Origin: Bacteroidales bacterium | GTDB lineage: Bacteria; Bacteroidota; Bacteroidia; Bacteroidales; UBA10428 | Assembly: GCA_016931575.1 (NCBI GenBank) | Contig: JAFGEO010000079.1 | Coordinates: 1 to 64,000, forward strand | Reading direction: 5' to 3' | DNA length: 64,000 nucleotides | In this document: positions 61,652-64,000 of the stretch, one piece after another | How positions within the stretch are numbered: the stretch's first letter is position 1 | Layout of the letters: every line of letters begins with the position of its first letter | The notes under the pieces: generated by a model | What the model was told of the DNA's origin: nothing | What the model saw: only the letters and a program-made list of their open reading frames with translations | Databases searched by the model: none | Translations under genes and position numbers: made by a program

Positions 61652-63685
61652 ATGAAGGGAGTTTTAGAGCGTTCAGCTGATAATATCAGGATTCTTTCGG
61701 CAGCAATGGTGGAAAAAGCTAAGTCGGGGCACCCTGGCGGAGCAATGGGTGGTGCAGATTTTGTTAATATCTTATTTTCAGAGTTTCTGAATTACGATCC
61801 AACCGATGGCAACTGGATTGCCCGCGACAGGTTTTTCCTTGATCCGGGTCACATGTCCCCCATGCTTTATTCAATCCTGGCCATGGCCGGTTATTATTCA
61901 TTACATGATCTCGAGAATTTCCGTCAGTGGGGTAGTGTAACCCCGGGACACCCGGAAGTCGATTTCAGCAGAGGTGTGGAAAATACATCGGGTCCCCTTG
62001 GAATGGGACATACAAACGCTGTTGGGGCAGCTATTGCCGAGCGTTTTCTCGTAGCACGCTTCGGTGAAATTGTTGCTCATAAGACCTATGCGTTTATTTC
62101 TGACGGTGGGGTACAGGAAGAGATCAGTCAGGGTGCCGGAAGAATTGCCGGACACCTGGGCCTGAATAATCTGATCATGTTCTATGATTCTAACGACATC
62201 CAGCTTTCAACGGAGACCAATGCCGTAACTACTGAAGATACGGCAAAAAAATATGAAGCCTGGGGATGGAAAGTGGTGACCATCAATGGTAACGACTCAA
62301 AGGAAATCCGCAGTGCCATTCAGGCTGCCCAGTCGGAGAAGGAAAGGCCGACCCTGATCATCGGAAAGACCATTATGGGAAAAGGTGCCCTGGATGATAA
62401 AGGAGCCAGCTATGAAAGAAAATCGGCCACCCACGGCATGCCACTTTCTGAAGCAGGAGCTTCTTTTGAGAAGTCAATTATTAACCTTGGCGGTGATGCA
62501 GCAGCACCATTTGCCATCTTCCCCGATGTGAAAGAATACTGGCATAAGGTCAATAGGAACAAAATTGAAAATGCCAAAGCAAAAAAGGAAGAGTTCAGTC
62601 AGTGGGAAAATGACAAGCCTGAGCTGGCGAAGAAACTCAAAAAATTCTTTAAGGGTGAAATACCAAAAATCGATTTTGGTGGACTGGAACAGAAACCAAA
62701 TGTTGCTACCCGGGCTGCTTCAAGTGCAGTGCTTGGTCTCCTGGCAGAGAAGGTTGAAAATATGATCGTCGCCTCCGCAGACCTGTCGAACAGCGACAAA
62801 ACTGACGGTTTCCTAAAGAAGACCAAACAGTTTACCAAAGGCGATTTTAGCGGTGCTTTCCTTCAGGCTGGAGTGGCTGAGCTGACCATGGGAGGTATTG
62901 CCAATGGAATGGCCCTCCACGGTGGTGTGATCCCGGTTTGTGCTACCTTCTTTGTATTTTCTGATTACATGAAGCCTGCAGCCCGACTGGCAGCATTAAT
63001 GGAGCTTCCTGTGAAATATGTATGGACGCACGATGCTTTTCGTGTCGGGGAAGACGGTCCCACTCACCAGCCGGTAGAGCACGAAGCTCAGATCAGACTC
63101 CTGGAACACCTGAAAAACCATTCGGGCAAACCCAGTATGCTTGTTCTAAGACCAGCTGATGCCAATGAAACTACTGTGGCATGGAAAATGGCACTGGAAA
63201 ATACGAAAACTCCAACTGCCCTTCTGCTGTCACGTCAGAACATCCCGGATGTTCCTGCTGTTATGGACCGCTATGTTGAAGCTTTACAGGCTGAAAGAGG
63301 AGGATATATCGTCCAGAAAGACGAGGGAGACATTGATGTTGTGCTGGTTGCAAACGGATCTGAAGTTTCAACGCTGGTCAGTGGAGCAAAACTGCTGAGA
63401 GAAAAGAAGGGGTATAAAATTCAGATTGTGTCTGTAATTTCTGAAGGACTTTTCCGTCTTCAGGACAAAGCTTATCAGGAGGAAGTTATCCCGTCTGATA
63501 AGCCGGTATTCGGATTGACAGCCGGATTGCCTGTAACCCTTCAGGGCCTTGCAGGTCTCCGGGGTAAAGTGGTTGGGATGGAAAGCTTTGGTTTTTCAGC
63601 TCCTGCCAAGGTGCTTGATGAGAAACTGGGGTATACCGCAGAAAATGTCTTTAACCAGGTGGAAGCCTATTTAAAAGAATCTTAA
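61652..63685 (+). CDS. tkt: Transketolase
   Basis: Transketolase moves two-carbon units between sugar phosphates with thiamine pyrophosphate. The full 677-residue enzyme is present in one chain. The N-terminal TPP domain has KSGHPGGAMGGADF and AFISDGGVQEEISQGAGRI followed by FYDSNDIQL. In the usual motif the start is GDG with E-G near its end; here it reads SDGGVQEE, a variant typical of this branch. The Pyr domain has FLQAGVAELTMGGIANGM, and THDAFRVGEDGPTHQPVEHE binds substrate. It acts in the pentose phosphate pathway. A -7 box lies upstream, a terminator follows. Confidence 0.94.
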   Translation: MKGVLERSADNIRILSAAMVEKAKSGHPGGAMGGADFVNILFSEFLNYDPTDGNWIARDRFFLDPGHMSPMLYSILAMAGYYSLHDLENFRQWGSVTPGHPEVDFSRGVENTSGPLGMGHTNAVGAAIAERFLVARFGEIVAHKTYAFISDGGVQEEISQGAGRIAGHLGLNNLIMFYDSNDIQLSTETNAVTTEDTAKKYEAWGWKVVTINGNDSKEIRSAIQAAQSEKERPTLIIGKTIMGKGALDDKGASYERKSATHGMPLSEAGASFEKSIINLGGDAAAPFAIFPDVKEYWHKVNRNKIENAKAKKEEFSQWENDKPELAKKLKKFFKGEIPKIDFGGLEQKPNVATRAASSAVLGLLAEKVENMIVASADLSNSDKTDGFLKKTKQFTKGDFSGAFLQAGVAELTMGGIANGMALHGGVIPVCATFFVFSDYMKPAARLAALMELPVKYVWTHDAFRVGEDGPTHQPVEHEAQIRLLEHLKNHSGKPSMLVLRPADANETTVAWKMALENTKTPTALLLSRQNIPDVPAVMDRYVEALQAERGGYIVQKDEGDIDVVLVANGSEVSTLVSGAKLLREKKGYKIQIVSVISEGLFRLQDKAYQEEVIPSDKPVFGLTAGLPVTLQGLAGLRGKVVGMESFGFSAPAKVLDEKLGYTAENVFNQVEAYLKES

Positions 63686-63717
63686 GCCTGAATCCATAAG
63701 TGATACGAGAAAGATTG

Positions 63718-63747
63718 CTGCCTCAGGATTTCCTGGGGCAGTTTTTT
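63718..63747 (+). terminator. Intrinsic terminator of transketolase
   Basis: CTGCCTCAGG (63718-63727) and CCTGGGGCAG (63732-63741) form a 10-bp stem with one wobble and an ATTT loop, followed by six T. It lies 32 bp after the stop codon. Confidence 0.88.
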
Positions 63748-63891
63748 ATGGTGCAGCTTGGGATAAGAAGTCCTTATTCCTTACGTTCTGATCGCCTGCA
63801 AAAAGCATGACTCAGGAGATTCTTTACCTGAAACAGCAGATTCTTTCAGACCTCAAACACGCTAATTCCCAATTATTCTCTACTGAAAAAA

Positions 63892-63923
63892 AAAAGACCA
63901 CCTGCATCAACAGACGGTCTTTT
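63892..63923 (-). terminator. Hairpin terminator facing left
   Basis: AAAAGACC (63892-63899) pairs with GGTCTTTT (63916-63923). On the minus strand the stem is followed by a run of T from the A-tract at 63886-63895, as expected for the terminator of a leftward gene entering from the right edge. Confidence 0.6.
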
Positions 63924-63946
63924 AAAGTTGAAGAATAACTTAGATC

Positions 63947-64000
63947 TTACGAAAGGTGAGAAATTCCCCAGGAGGCATCGATACTTTCAAAGGGTGCCAG
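63947..64000 (-). CDS. C-terminal end of a leftward gene (unidentified)
   Basis: Seventeen codons run leftward from the right edge to a TAA (63947-63949), ending LAPFESIDASWGISHLS. The family cannot be told from so short a piece. The frame is supported mainly by the leftward terminator hairpin 24 bp after the stop. Confidence 0.35.
   Translation of the reverse strand: MAPFESIDASWGISHLS

Noticed and set aside
1..64000. CRISPR arrays, insertion sequences, tRNA and rRNA genes
   Set aside because: No regularly spaced repeats, transposase with terminal repeats, or tRNA/rRNA-like sequence was seen on reading both strands.

Overview
The window looks like a chromosomal segment of a Bacteroidota bacterium, most likely an environmental Bacteroidales or Marinilabiliales-type lineage. 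The reasons are gene content typical of that phylum (BpuR/DUF3276, DUF5606, DUF4293, DUF4836, long NusB, FeoA-FeoB fusion, YfbK-type VWA lipoprotein, DUF1573), weak or absent Shine-Dalgarno sequences, and repeated matches to the Bacteroidota -7 promoter box TAnnTTTG. No tRNA, rRNA, CRISPR array or intact insertion sequence was recognised.

Layout. 1-5.1 kb: the end of a FabG-like reductase, a membrane-tethered receiver protein, and a leftward phoH-purC-LysM/PBP operon. 5.1-10.6 kb: SAM hydroxide adenosyltransferase-like protein, mazG, a small outer-membrane-like protein, an ankyrin-repeat protein, a DUF362 protein and a DUF1573 protein. 10.6-18.8 kb: an exported CotH-kinase/DUF2490/beta-helix operon, a stand-alone E2-type acyltransferase, and an operon of DUF4836 lipoprotein, ABC ATPase and FtsX-like permease. 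19-26 kb: leftward housekeeping genes (pepF-like, DUF5606, TerB-DnaJ protein, coaE, YbbR protein, yajC, nusB) and rightward bpuR. 27-29.7 kb: ferrous iron uptake (FeoAB fusion plus a small Cys protein).

29.7-42.7 kb is the most unusual region. It holds an ECF-like sigma factor, a convergent exported TPR-CHAT protease-like protein anchored by a C-terminal membrane helix, and a 48-residue double-glycine leader peptide followed by a long terminator hairpin. These are followed by an anti-sigma-like single-pass TPR protein, an orphan cytosolic histidine kinase, a C39-peptidase ABC exporter, a HlyD-type adaptor and a five-PAS histidine kinase. Together they suggest that an exported small peptide is controlled by a sigma/anti-sigma pair with a periplasmic CHAT protein. 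That link is inference from gene order and topology.

43-64 kb: pdxB, a stand-alone NUMOD1-like protein, a degraded intergenic stretch, a chemoreceptor, a hybrid histidine kinase with a small membrane protein, a lipid cassette (PlsC-like acyltransferase, lipid kinase, HAD phosphatase), a VWA lipoprotein, 6-phosphofructokinase, a DUF1972 glycosyltransferase, dnaA, an IMPACT protein, pyrBI, a DUF4293 protein and transketolase. The right edge carries the tail of one more leftward gene, supported mainly by a terminator.
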